Shown one piece after another: positions 42,950 through 51,152 of a DNA stretch of 64,000 bases. The notes under the pieces were generated by a model. The model was not told the DNA's origin, did not search any database, and saw nothing but the letters and a program-made list of their open reading frames with translations. Origin of the DNA: Desulfospira joergensenii DSM 10085 (GTDB lineage Bacteria > Desulfobacterota > Desulfobacteria > Desulfobacterales > Desulfobacteraceae). Position numbers and translations under genes: made by a program. Location of the stretch: the NCBI RefSeq assembly GCF_000420085.1, contig NZ_ATUG01000002.1, forward strand, positions 1,426,001-1,490,000, given 5' to 3'. How positions within the stretch are numbered: the stretch's first letter is position 1; the number at the start of each line of letters is the position of its first letter.

Positions 42950-45141
42950 TGAGAAAAGATCAGATTCAACCCTATTTTAATGAAAAATTGTCCTCGGGTT
43001 CCCATGCCGTGACAGAGGAAACGGCCAAGGAAATCTTTCAGGTATTCGGGATTCCAGTGGTGGAGGAAATTCAGGTTTCAACTCCGGAAAAAGCCGGACA
43101 GGCCGCAGCATCCATGGAAACGCCCCTGGTGCTCAAGGGCATTGTCCCGGGGTTCCTCCATAAGACAGAATCCGATCTCGTCAGTCTGGGGCTTCAGAAT
43201 CAGGAACAGGTCGTCAAGGCCGCTGAAAAGATGAGCGCCCGGATTGGGAACAAAATCGAGGCCTTTTTACTCCAGCCCCAGATCCAGGGGAAAAGGGAGT
43301 TTGTGGCCGGCATGTTCAAGGATCCACAGTTCGGTCCGGTGATCATGTTCGGCCTGGGCGGGATTTTCACGGAAGCAATCCAGGATATCGTCTTTAAAAT
43401 CGCCCCCCTTTCCGATGCAGACATGGAGGACATGTTCGCCCGGATCACTTCCCGCCGCCTGCTCGGGGAGTTCCGGGGAGAAAAAGCCGTGGATACCCGG
43501 GCGCTAAAATCCGTTCTCAAGGGGATTTCAGATCTGATCACGGCCCATCCTGAAATCAAGGAGATCGATATCAATCCTTTGATCATCACTCCCAGCGGGA
43601 TTCCCATTGCCGTGGACGGTCTGATCATCCTGGACTCTGCCCCTCAATCATCCCCTTCAGAGACCCGGGCCGACCTAAAAGCCCTGGGGGCCAGTTTTTA
43701 CCCCAGGTCCATCGCCTTTGTGGGGGCCTCGGCGACTCCGGGAAAGTGGGGACATATCCTTCCCTCCAATGCCCTTTCCCGGGAGTATCAGGGGAAGATC
43801 TTTCTGGTGAATCCCAAAGGAGGGGAAATCATGGGTCAAAAAGTCTATCCCTCCCTGGACGAGATCCCCGGACCTGTGGACCTTGCCGTGGTGACCATCC
43901 CGGCAAAAAGGGTCATGGACCTGATTCCCGCCCTTGAAAAAAAAGAGGTCAGGGGGATGCTCCTGATCACTTCGGGATTCAGGGAAGTAGGGGAAAAGGG
44001 GGCTGAGTTGGAACAGGCCCTTGTGGAAAAAGCCAGGCAAGCCGGGATCATGATCATGGGCCCCAATACCATGGGAATGTGCAATCCCCATGTGGATCTC
44101 TATTGCACGGCAGCCCATGCCTACCCCATCGCCGGCTCCACGGCCCTGGTCTGTCAGTCCGGCAATATGGGGACCCAGCTTCTCGCCTTTGCCGAACAGC
44201 AGGGCATCGGTATCAGAGCCTTTTCCGGCTCCGGGAATGAGGCCATGGTCACCATAGAAGATTATATGGAGGTCTTTGAAGTCGATGATCTCACAAGAAT
44301 CGTGGTCCTGTACATCGAAAGCGTCAAGGACGGGAAACGCTTCTTTGAAAGTGCCAAAAGGGTTTCCCGGAAAAAACCGGTTGTGGTGCTCAAGGGCGGA
44401 AGAACCCGGATGGGAGGCAGGGCCGCTGCCAGCCATACCGGGGCCATGGCTTCCGATGCCAAAGTCTTTCAGGCGGCCTGCGGCCAGGCCGGGCTGATCC
44501 AGGTGGAACAGCCCATGGAACTGCTGGATCTGTCCGCTGTTTTTTCATCCCTTCCCCTGCCAAAGGGAAACCGGGTGGCCATCATGACCCTGGGCGGAGG
44601 CTGGGGAGTCATCGCCACGGACCTCTGCACAGAGTACGGCCTGGAGGTTCCGGCCCTGACCCCCGATATTGTGGAACGGCTGAGCAATATCCTGCCGGAT
44701 TATTGGAGCCACGGCAACCCCGTGGATATCGTAGGTGAGACTGACCTGGAAAAGGCCAAATCCTGCATGGAGGAGCTGCTCAGATGGGAGGGATGCGATG
44801 CCGTCATCCACCTGGGAATTCACGGACAGCGAATCCTGGTGAAAAATTTCGTGGCCTCCATCAAAAAGGTGGATCCGGATTTTACCGAAGATCAGGGCCT
44901 TGCCTTTAACCAGGCAATGGTCGGATCCGAAGAAAAATATATCCGGCATATGGTGGATCTGACCGAGAAATATCAAAAGCCTGTTCTGGGGGTCAGCCTC
45001 CTTACGGACGAACTGAGCCGGACCCTCTACCGCTTTGACAATAAGGAGTATAAAGGAGTCTTCTTCCCCTCCCCGGAAAGGGCGGTCAAGGCCCTGGCCG
45101 GCATGTGCCGGTATCGTGGATGGCGGCGGTCCCAGGGGTAA
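42946..45141 (+). CDS. ADP-forming acyl-CoA synthetase, single-chain, permuted domain order
   Basis: 731 residues. Interconverts acyl-CoA + ADP + Pi with carboxylate + ATP + CoA. The ATP-grasp half comes first (about 12-230: FGIPVVEE..., LVLKGIVPGFLHKTESDLV, IMFGLGGIFTEAIQDI, EIDINPLIITPSG). Then come the CoA-binding Rossmann domain (252-345: PRSIAFVGASATPGKWGHI) and the succinyl-CoA-ligase-like domains with AASHTGAMASD (His497, presumed phospho-His). Many bacterial homologues have the CoA-binding part first. The carboxylate (acetate, propionate, aryl acid) is unknown. A product of the indolepyruvate oxidoreductase would be a suitable acyl-CoA substrate for ATP gain, but that gene is 10 kb away. 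Confidence 0.9.
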   Translation: MMRKDQIQPYFNEKLSSGSHAVTEETAKEIFQVFGIPVVEEIQVSTPEKAGQAAASMETPLVLKGIVPGFLHKTESDLVSLGLQNQEQVVKAAEKMSARIGNKIEAFLLQPQIQGKREFVAGMFKDPQFGPVIMFGLGGIFTEAIQDIVFKIAPLSDADMEDMFARITSRRLLGEFRGEKAVDTRALKSVLKGISDLITAHPEIKEIDINPLIITPSGIPIAVDGLIILDSAPQSSPSETRADLKALGASFYPRSIAFVGASATPGKWGHILPSNALSREYQGKIFLVNPKGGEIMGQKVYPSLDEIPGPVDLAVVTIPAKRVMDLIPALEKKEVRGMLLITSGFREVGEKGAELEQALVEKARQAGIMIMGPNTMGMCNPHVDLYCTAAHAYPIAGSTALVCQSGNMGTQLLAFAEQQGIGIRAFSGSGNEAMVTIEDYMEVFEVDDLTRIVVLYIESVKDGKRFFESAKRVSRKKPVVVLKGGRTRMGGRAAASHTGAMASDAKVFQAACGQAGLIQVEQPMELLDLSAVFSSLPLPKGNRVAIMTLGGGWGVIATDLCTEYGLEVPALTPDIVERLSNILPDYWSHGNPVDIVGETDLEKAKSCMEELLRWEGCDAVIHLGIHGQRILVKNFVASIKKVDPDFTEDQGLAFNQAMVGSEEKYIRHMVDLTEKYQKPVLGVSLLTDELSRTLYRFDNKEYKGVFFPSPERAVKALAGMCRYRGWRRSQG

Positions 45142-45323
45142 ACGGCTTGTCTGGGGTTGGGAAAAGAAAACATGTTTTACGTCTTTTCAACGATTAGTTC
45201 AGCAGGTAACAGGGATAATGAATGGATACGAGATGATTGGCGAATATCAAGGAGCAAGGACAGCTTGACTTGACCCGTTTGTCTATCACCAGATTGAAAG
45301 AAGGGGATATTTATTGATTCTGA

Positions 45324-45623
45324 ATACGGGGTGCTACTTTCTGGCGCCCAACCAAGTCAAAAAAGAAAAAGGCTTGCGCTGATCTGGGCATCTATGATTT
45401 AGATCTTTATGGCGGTACTCGATATTCGACTACTACTGTCATCGTAAAAGAACTCGGAAAGGATAGGGTTCGCAAATCTTCTGGCCACCATACGGATAAA
45501 GCTTTTGATCGGTATTGTCAGATTATAGACGAAGATACTTTTGATTCAGCCCAGATAATGGCTAAGATTCGAGGAAGAATTATAACTTTTGATGTTGAAA
45601 AAGGAAAGGTTCCTGAAAAGTAA
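45324..45623 (+). pseudogene. C-terminal remnant of a tyrosine recombinase (phage integrase)
   Basis: About 100 codons remain open to the TAA at 45621-45623. They contain the end of a catalytic domain: KKACADLGIYDLDLYGGTR, followed by YSTTT (R-box region), and GHHTDKAFDRYCQ with the H-x-x-R-like box. The tail is IMAKIRGRIITFDVEKGKV. An in-frame TGA at 45321 and a shifted frame just before it (LKEGDIY) show that the 5' part is decayed or deleted. No ATG with a ribosome-binding site exists. It marks a past integration. The rest of 45142-45741 holds no other gene I can recognise. Confidence 0.75.
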
Positions 45624-45741
45624 AAAATATTTGAAATTGTAAAAATTAACTATCTCTATTTTTTAAATTAACTTGACAATTTTGCTATGATTCGAGACTC
45701 TTAAATTAATAGCCTCGAATCATCTTATAAGAGAATGAGAA

Positions 45742-46326
45742 ATGAATATTTGGGAACCTGACAAGATACTTTTATTTCTTGTGTTTTTTATTCCCGGATT
45801 TGTATCTATTAAAGTCTATGAACTCATCGTCGCATCTAAGTCTCGTAATTTTTCAACTTCTATCCCTGAGGCTGTTGGTTATAGTGTTTTAAATTTTGCT
45901 GTATTTTTTTGGTTAATATTTTTGATAACTGTACCAGATTTTAAAATAAATCATCCGATCCTTTATTTTTTATGTATCATCCTAATATTTTTTGTGGCTC
46001 CCACGATATGGCCAGTTTGCTTTATTTGGATCTTTAAATTTAAAGTTATTAGAAAATTTATTCTAAATCCGATAAAGATGCCTTGGGACGATGTCTTTAA
46101 TCGTAGAAAAGCTTATTGGGTTATAATACATTTAAAAGATGGACGTAAAATTGGGGGGAAGTATGGTTTACAATCGAGAGCCTCTTCATTCCCAAATCAA
46201 CGACAGATCTATTTACAAGAATTATGGAAATTAGATAGTAATAATGGATTTCAAAAAAAAATATCAAGAAGTGGGGGCGCACTTTTTTTTGAAGATGAAA
46301 TATTAATAATTGAATTTTTTAATTGA
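45742..46326 (+). CDS. DUF6338-like membrane protein
   Basis: 194 residues, clearly AT-rich compared with the neighbours. Three hydrophobic segments lie in the first ~110 residues (ILLFLVFFIPGFVSIKVYEL; VGYSVLNFAVFFWLIFLITV; ILYFLCIILIFFVAPTIWPV). A cytosolic C-terminal domain of ~80 residues follows, with YWVIIHLKDGRKIGGKYGLQ, QRQIYLQELWKLD and DEILIIEFFN. From memory this matches DUF6338, a family scattered on genomic islands; the function is unknown. GAGAATGAGAA precedes the ATG. A 48-residue gene follows after 12 bp. A phage-defence or toxin role is conceivable but unsupported. Confidence 0.68.
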   Translation: MNIWEPDKILLFLVFFIPGFVSIKVYELIVASKSRNFSTSIPEAVGYSVLNFAVFFWLIFLITVPDFKINHPILYFLCIILIFFVAPTIWPVCFIWIFKFKVIRKFILNPIKMPWDDVFNRRKAYWVIIHLKDGRKIGGKYGLQSRASSFPNQRQIYLQELWKLDSNNGFQKKISRSGGALFFEDEILIIEFFN

Positions 46327-46338
46327 TCAGGGGGTGTC

Positions 46339-46485
46339 ATGGAAGGAAAAAAGGAAGAAAAAGATATAACTATTCTTGAAGACGATTGGTGCTATAAGGA
46401 TTCATATCAACCTACAGAAGATACTACAGACAGTAGTGATCCTCCTAGTGGGGGTAGTGGAGTGCCAGAAAAAAGTGATGAATAA
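46339..46485 (+). CDS. 48-residue acidic disordered companion protein
   Basis: Starts at ATG 46339 after AGGGGG, 12 bp downstream of the DUF6338-like gene. The sequence is charged at first (MEGKKEEKDITILEDDWC), then carries a YQP motif (YKDSYQPTEDTT) and a Pro/Gly/Ser tail (DPPSGGSGVPEKSDE). No hydrophobic segment and probably disordered. I recall small YQP-containing proteins next to DUF6338 genes elsewhere; this is memory, not a search. It may bind or regulate the membrane protein. Confidence 0.55.
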   Translation: MEGKKEEKDITILEDDWCYKDSYQPTEDTTDSSDPPSGGSGVPEKSDE

Positions 46486-46561
46486 AGATGATCTTCCTTT
46501 AGGCCGCACCATTTCTGCACCACCTAAAAAACAATTATTTTTAATTATTTCAAGATGTTGT

Positions 46562-46638
46562 TGGCACGCCCGGAGGGATTCGAACCCCCGACCTATGGAT
46601 TCGAAGTCCAGCGCTCTATCCAGCTGAGCTACGGGCGC
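46562..46638 (-). tRNA. tRNA-Arg (anticodon UCG)
   Basis: 77 nt on the minus strand, CCA encoded. Acceptor GCGCCCG pairs with CGGGCGT (one G-U at the end). The D arm is GCTC/GAGC, the anticodon loop CTTCGAA gives UCG, and the T arm is GGGGG-TTCGAAT-CCCTC. The top pair of the anticodon stem (27-43) is C-U, a mild irregularity. The integrase remnant and AT-rich genes lie on its 3' side, the usual side for island insertion. Confidence 0.95.
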
Positions 46639-46659
46639 ACAGGTGTTTGAAGTCGAATT

Positions 46660-46688
46660 TTAATACCATAAAACGAGGAAATCTGCAA
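46660..46688 (-). promoter_or_regulatory. Predicted promoter for tRNA-Arg
   Basis: On the minus strand TTGCAG (46683-46688), a 17-bp spacer and TATTAA (46660-46665), 22 bp before the tRNA. Confidence 0.55.
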
Positions 46689-46752
46689 TTGAATCTCCGG
46701 TTTCGCAGGTCAAACTATAATAAAAGTAAACTTCCAGAAAATCCATCAACTC

Positions 46753-46794
46753 AAAAAAAAAAGCCCCGGACAGCTGACTGTCCGGGGCCTTTTT
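46753..46794 (-). terminator. Strong terminator of cspA
   Basis: GCCCCGGACAG (46763-46773) pairs perfectly with CTGTCCGGGGC (46778-46788) around a 4-nt loop. On the minus strand it is followed by ten T (46753-46762); on the plus strand by CTTTTT, so it works both ways. Confidence 0.92.
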
Positions 46795-46840
46795 CAAATT
46801 CCGTACGGTGACTTTATGTAAAAACGGATAAAACGGTTTA

Positions 46841-47044
46841 CTAAAGCACGGTTACGTTTGTCGCGGAAGGCCCCTTGGGGCCCTCTTCAATGTCGAAAGA
46901 AACACGGTCTCCTTCATTAAGGGACTTGAATCCTGTGGAATTGATGCCTGTGTGGTGGACGAATACATCTTTTCCGCCGTCTTCCTGCTCGATAAATCCA
47001 AAACCTTTTGCGTCGTTAAACCATTTTACAATACCATTCGCCAT
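46841..47044 (-). CDS. Cold-shock protein (CspA family)
   Basis: 67 residues, a complete cold-shock domain. RNP1 is KGFGFIEQ and RNP2 is VFVHHTGI, preceded by [12 protein letters not shown]. It binds single-stranded RNA/DNA and melts RNA structure. AGGAGAG lies before the ATG. The predicted promoter at 47172-47199 gives a ~120-nt leader, as is usual for cold-shock mRNAs. The divergent neighbour is an RhlE-type helicase, another cold-relevant gene. Confidence 0.95.
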   Translation of the reverse strand: MANGIVKWFNDAKGFGFIEQEDGGKDVFVHHTGINSTGFKSLNEGDRVSFDIEEGPKGPSATNVTVL

Positions 47045-47171
47045 GCTGGCACTCTCCTGTAATAAATAATAATAAAATAATCGCTTCTAACTTTGGGAGT
47101 AAACCACATTTGTATCCTGGGATATACGCCTTAAAGAGGAAACATCTGCGCTTCCTTTGCGCAGTGACGAC

Positions 47172-47199
47172 ACAATACTATAAAAATGAGAGATGTCAA
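47172..47199 (-). promoter_or_regulatory. Predicted promoter of cspA with long leader
   Basis: On the minus strand a perfect TTGACA (47194-47199), a 16-bp spacer and TATTGT (47172-47177). The remaining 47200-47552 gap contains only a small GCCGG/CCGGC hairpin shortly before the helicase gene; no gene is evident. Confidence 0.6.
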
Positions 47200-47552
47200 G
47201 TGGTAATATAAATTTATTTTGTTGCAATTTATTTTTAATGGTGTATGATGCAGCCTTGTATTCAAGTAAGAGCACATTCCCTGGTGGAATATTTTTTCCA
47301 GGTTGTCCTCGCCGACCTCGTTGTTTCCCTTACAATGTCCGTTGCCGTCGAAGTTTATGCTGATTACTTATAAGGTGAGAACAGTATGAAAATTTTGTCG
47401 GGAACATACCCTGTTTTAAAAATACCCCTCTACCGGTCACCCATCGGTTATCCATACCATTTTCACTAAAAAATTATTCTCGGGTTCCAAAGAATCCAGA
47501 GGTTGTGACGCCGGAAAAAGCCGGCTGCTCACGATAATAAAAAGGAGTTTTA

Positions 47553-48785
47553 ATGAGTTTTACTGAATTTGATTTTCATCCCCAGATAAGCGCCGGCATT
47601 GCCGCCTGCGGTTATACAATCCCCACCCCGATCCAGAAAGAGGCGATTTCCCCTATTCTGGCGGGACATGATATCTTCGGCCTGGCCCAGACAGGCACCG
47701 GCAAAACCGCTGCCTTTGTCCTGCCCATTCTCCAGAGGCTGCTCAAGGGATCCCGGAAAAAGACAAGGGCCCTGATCGTTGCACCAACCCGGGAGCTGGC
47801 CGAGCAGATCCATGGAAATATTGAGAAAATGGCCGGCAGAACCGGCATTAAGAGCGTTCCCATATACGGGGGCGTGGGCAAATCTCCCCAGATCCGGGCG
47901 GTCCGTGCCGGCACAGAGATTATCGTTGCCTGTCCCGGACGTCTCCTTGACCTTGTCAATGACGAGGCCATCAGCCTCCGCGACATCGAGGTGCTGGTTC
48001 TGGACGAGGCAGACCACATGTTTGATCAGGGATTTCTCCCGGACATCAAGAGGATCATCAAACTTCTGCCCCAAAAGAGACAATCCCTTGTTTTTTCAGC
48101 CACCATGCCCGCTGAGATCAAGGTCCTGGCCCAAAAGATTCTTCACCGGCCCCAAACCGTCCGGATCAATGATTCCCTTCCGGCACCCACCATTGCCCAC
48201 GGGCTTTTCCAGGTCAAAAAAGAAGAGCGGACCGCCCTGTTGAAGAATCTTCTTCAAAAAGAGGAAATCAAGACGGCCCTGATCTTCACCCGGACCAAGC
48301 ACAAGGCAAAGAGTCTGGGCATGCAATTGCAGAGAGCCGGGTTTAAGGCAACCTCCCTCCAGGGAAATCTTACCCAGAACAATAGGAAAAAAGCCCTGGA
48401 CGGATTCCGGGACGGGGTTTTCAACATCATGGTGGCGACAGATATCGCGGCCCGGGGCATTGATGTCACGGGAATTTCCCATGTCATCAACTATGACCTG
48501 CCCGACACCGTAGAAACCTATACTCACAGGACCGGCCGGACCGGCCGGGCCGACAGGACCGGCAAAGCCTATACCTTTGCAGGACCGGAAGACCGGAAGA
48601 TGATCACTTCCATTGAAAGGAATCTGGGCAAAAAAATGGCCCAAGAATCTTTGCCAGCCCTGAATTCAGGTGCAAAACCCTCCCGGCAGGCAAAGCCCTC
48701 CCGGCAGGAGAGCCGGCAAAAGGCAATGCCGGCCGTTAGAGGCAGCCGCGGATGCTCCTGGTCGGAATCCCTGGTATTGGCCTAG
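47553..48785 (+). CDS. DEAD-box RNA helicase, RhlE type
   Basis: 410 residues. Helicase motifs in order: Q motif (FHPQISAGIAACGYTIPTPIQ), motif I AQTGTGKTAAF, Ia PTRELAEQ, II VLDEADHMFD (DEAD), III SATMP, IV region LIFTRTKHKAK, V ATDIAARGIDV and VI HRTGRTGRAD. The short basic C-terminal tail (KPSRQAKPSRQESRQKAM) is typical of RhlE. It unwinds RNA in ribosome assembly and decay. AAAAGGAG lies before the ATG. A Lys-rich small gene follows after 36 bp. Confidence 0.93.
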   Translation: MSFTEFDFHPQISAGIAACGYTIPTPIQKEAISPILAGHDIFGLAQTGTGKTAAFVLPILQRLLKGSRKKTRALIVAPTRELAEQIHGNIEKMAGRTGIKSVPIYGGVGKSPQIRAVRAGTEIIVACPGRLLDLVNDEAISLRDIEVLVLDEADHMFDQGFLPDIKRIIKLLPQKRQSLVFSATMPAEIKVLAQKILHRPQTVRINDSLPAPTIAHGLFQVKKEERTALLKNLLQKEEIKTALIFTRTKHKAKSLGMQLQRAGFKATSLQGNLTQNNRKKALDGFRDGVFNIMVATDIAARGIDVTGISHVINYDLPDTVETYTHRTGRTGRADRTGKAYTFAGPEDRKMITSIERNLGKKMAQESLPALNSGAKPSRQAKPSRQESRQKAMPAVRGSRGCSWSESLVLA

Positions 48786-48821
48786 TCGAAAACCTTCATA
48801 AAAATTGAGAAAGGGGCTGCA

Positions 48822-48974
48822 ATGGCCATCCGGAAAAATTATTCTTTTGAAAAGCGCCAGAAGGAATTGGCCAAGAAAAAGAAAAAAGAAGAGAAACGCC
48901 AGCGCAAACTGGAAAAACAAAACAAAGATTCCGGGGAAGAAGAAACTTCCCCGGAACCGGAACCGGACAATTAA
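48822..48974 (+). CDS. 50-residue highly basic/acidic small protein
   Basis: ATG at 48822 with GAAAGGGG upstream; 50 codons to TAA. The sequence begins MAIRKNYSFEKRQKELAKKK, continues with a Lys/Glu/Arg-rich helix, and ends in an acidic tail (SGEEETSPEPEPDN). Similar short proteins with this start occur in many proteobacteria, from memory. The basic helix suggests RNA or ribosome binding. It lies between the helicase and a methyltransferase gene with short gaps, probably one transcript. Confidence 0.7.
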   Translation: MAIRKNYSFEKRQKELAKKKKKEEKRQRKLEKQNKDSGEEETSPEPEPDN

Positions 48975-48986
48975 ACGGGACATGCC

Positions 48987-49637
48987 ATGCCTCCATTGAG
49001 GATCCGATATCAGACCCTGGAGATCGGCCATGTGGATATCCATATCCGGACCCTGTGGGATCATCTCCAGTATGAGGATGCAGAAGGGGTGGCTGAAAAT
49101 TTAGGGATATCTTCCGCGGCATGGCCGTTCTTCGGCGTTGTCTGGCCTTCGGGAGAAGTCCTGGCCCATTGCATGCTGGACTACGAAATCGAAGGGAAGC
49201 GGATCCTGGAGGTGGGCTGCGGCATCGGGCTGGCCAGTCTGGTCCTGAACCACAGACTGGCTGACATCACCGCCACCGACTACCATCCCGAAGTCGGGGG
49301 GTTTCTGGAAAAGAACGTAATTCTCAACAAGGGGGAAAAAATTCCCTTTGTCCGTGCGGGATGGGATGACGGCGAAAATGAACTGGGGATCTTTGATCTC
49401 ATTATCGGCAGTGACCTGCTCTATGAAAGCGGTCATGTCGATATTTTATCCGGATTTATCGATCTCCATGCCCGGCAGCAGTGTGACGTGGTCATCGTGG
49501 ATCCGGGGCGGGGCCTTCATGCCCGGTTCAGCAAAAAAATGAAGGGCCTGGGATATTCCCACAGCCGGAGTAAACCCCCTGCCACGGAATATCTGGAAAA
49601 GCCCTTTAAGGGCTGGGTTTTAAGTTATTCCCGCTAA
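48987..49637 (+). CDS. Class I SAM-dependent methyltransferase (METTL/NNMT-like)
   Basis: 216 residues. The SAM motif I is RILEVGCGIGLASLVLN, with acidic TATDYHPE in motif II and LIIGSDLLYES in motif IV. The upstream AAWPFFGVVWPSGEVLA is characteristic of the METTL21/METTL23-type lysine methyltransferase group and bacterial relatives sometimes annotated as nicotinamide N-methyltransferase-like. The substrate is probably a protein lysine, but that is inference. It lies 12 bp after the small basic gene. Confidence 0.82.
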   Translation: MPPLRIRYQTLEIGHVDIHIRTLWDHLQYEDAEGVAENLGISSAAWPFFGVVWPSGEVLAHCMLDYEIEGKRILEVGCGIGLASLVLNHRLADITATDYHPEVGGFLEKNVILNKGEKIPFVRAGWDDGENELGIFDLIIGSDLLYESGHVDILSGFIDLHARQQCDVVIVDPGRGLHARFSKKMKGLGYSHSRSKPPATEYLEKPFKGWVLSYSR

Positions 49638-49686
49638 AGGCATCTTTCCAAGTACAGGTCCATATATTCCATCGGACCGGAACCGG

Positions 49687-49986
49687 TCACATCTTCAGGA
49701 TCATGAACACAAAATCCCCGTCGTTGAAATCGACGATGAGATTGGCACCCCTGGATTCTGCATATCGGATCCAGAAGGGTCTGTCCGTCACTCCGCACTC
49801 GTAGTTCGGGTAAAATTCCCCGGTTTTCCCGTTTTTCCAGGACAGGATCATGGGATGGTCACATCGTTCAAAGGCCTTGTCCTTGGCCATCTGCTTGGCA
49901 GCCAAAAAATCAAACTCCGGATCATCGATATTTAAATTCAGGGTTTCTTCTGCCTGGTTTTCGCTGGTTTCTAATATCTGTCCCAT
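49687..49986 (-). CDS. Small AF1514/DUF5619-like protein
   Basis: 99 residues, soluble. The core DFLAAKQMAKDKAFERCDHPMILSW, KTGEFYPNYECG and ESRGANLIVDFNDGDFVFMIL looks like the AF1514 family known from archaea and sulfate reducers, from memory. Function unknown. Monocistronic, with GGAGAACC before the ATG. It is convergent with the methyltransferase gene. The 49987-50257 gap before glpR is AT-rich, without a clear feature. Confidence 0.62.
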   Translation of the reverse strand: MGQILETSENQAEETLNLNIDDPEFDFLAAKQMAKDKAFERCDHPMILSWKNGKTGEFYPNYECGVTDRPFWIRYAESRGANLIVDFNDGDFVFMILKM

Positions 49987-50257
49987 TTGGGGTTCTCCTT
50001 TTGACAGGGGGGTTAAATTTCATTCTTAAATATAGGTATCCGATGAAAGTTGGCAATGGCTTATTTTGTGAGTAAGCTCAAAAAAGAGAAAATGGTCGCA
50101 AAAGAAAAAGATGAACATAAAAAGAAAATATGGGTTTAAAGAGAGGGATTTTAATGGTATGTTTTTTTACCCGGGATCTTTGCCTGGCGTCAGGGGAGGG
50201 GATAGAGGCAGAAAAACCCGCAAATCAAACCATGATAAGGCATAGGTGATAAAATAG

Positions 50258-51031
50258 ATGCAGTTCTCCAGAAAAGCCATCAACAACAGGCATAAGAGCA
50301 TTATCTCCCTGATCAGCAAGAACGGATTCGCCACGGTGGAGGAAATGGCAAAACGGTACAATGTCACCCCCCAGACCATCCGGCGGGATATCAATTTCCT
50401 GGATAAGGAAGGGCATATCTCCCGGTACCACGGCGGGGCTGCTCCGGCCTCTTCCACGGAAAACGTGGCCTACCGCCACAGAAAAGAACTGCTTTTGGCG
50501 GAAAAACGAAAAATTGCCCAGAAGGTGGCATCCATTATCCCGGATAAAACCTCCCTGTGCATCAATATCGGAACCACAACCGAACATGTGGCCAATGCCC
50601 TGTACGACCATAGGAAACTGAGGATCATCACCAACAACCTGAACGTTGCCGCCATCATGAGCAAGAAAGAGGATTTCCAGGTGATTGTGGCCGGCGGAAT
50701 CGTTAGGAGCCGGGACGGGGGCATCACCGGAGAATCTGCCGTTAAATTTATCCAGCAGTTCAAAATGGATATCGGCATCATTGGAATTTCCGGTATTGAC
50801 CTGGACGGAACCCTGCTTGATTTCGATTTCAAGGAGGTCCATGTGGCCCGGACCATCATCGACAACTCCAGAAAGGTATTCCTGGTCACGGACCATTCCA
50901 AATTCGGCAGAAATGCCATGGTCAAGCTGGGCTCCATCCGGGAAATCGATACGCTTGTTACGGACAAGCAGCCCCCGGCCGAGCTGATGGATGTGATTCA
51001 GAAGCACGATGTCAAGCTGATGATTGCCTAA
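50258..51031 (+). CDS. glpR: DeoR-family regulator, GlpR-like
   Basis: 257 residues. The N-terminal DeoR HTH is NNRHKSIISLISKNGFATVEEMAKRYNVTPQTIRRDINFLDKEG with the RYHGGA wing. The C-terminal DeoRC sugar-phosphate domain has INIGTTTEHVANAL (phosphate loop), NNLNVAAIM, GGIVRSRDGGITGESAVKFI and DHSKFGRNAM. In GlpR the effector is glycerol-3-phosphate. It is convergent with the glpSTPQUV operon, which strongly supports its role as repressor of that operon. Operator-like TTCG/CGAA motifs lie upstream of glpS. Confidence 0.9.
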   Translation: MQFSRKAINNRHKSIISLISKNGFATVEEMAKRYNVTPQTIRRDINFLDKEGHISRYHGGAAPASSTENVAYRHRKELLLAEKRKIAQKVASIIPDKTSLCINIGTTTEHVANALYDHRKLRIITNNLNVAAIMSKKEDFQVIVAGGIVRSRDGGITGESAVKFIQQFKMDIGIIGISGIDLDGTLLDFDFKEVHVARTIIDNSRKVFLVTDHSKFGRNAMVKLGSIREIDTLVTDKQPPAELMDVIQKHDVKLMIA

Positions 51032-51102
51032 AGAAGCAAAAAGACAGACAAAGAAAGTCAAGAGCAAAGGATGAAGTCGGGCTTACGACTTTAGATTCTT
51101 GG

Positions 51103-51142
51103 AAAAGCCCTTTGGCACTGCAATGTGCCAAAGGGCTTTTTT
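51103..51142. terminator. Bidirectional terminator between glpR and glpV
   Basis: AAAAGCCCTTTGGCAC (51103-51118) pairs with GTGCCAAAGGGCTTTT (51125-51140) over a 6-nt loop, followed by TT on the plus side. The A/T flanks let it work for both convergent units. Confidence 0.92.
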
Positions 51143-51152
51143 GATTTTATGC

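Noticed and set aside
45142-46638. Attachment-site direct repeat of the tRNA-Arg 3' end on the far side of the accessory patch
   Set aside because: I looked for a copy of the T-arm/acceptor sequence between 45142 and 45740 and saw none. The far border may be lost.
50225-51067. 280-codon minus-strand open frame opposite glpR
   Set aside because: Antisense to an evident DeoR/GlpR protein, with no coherent domain.
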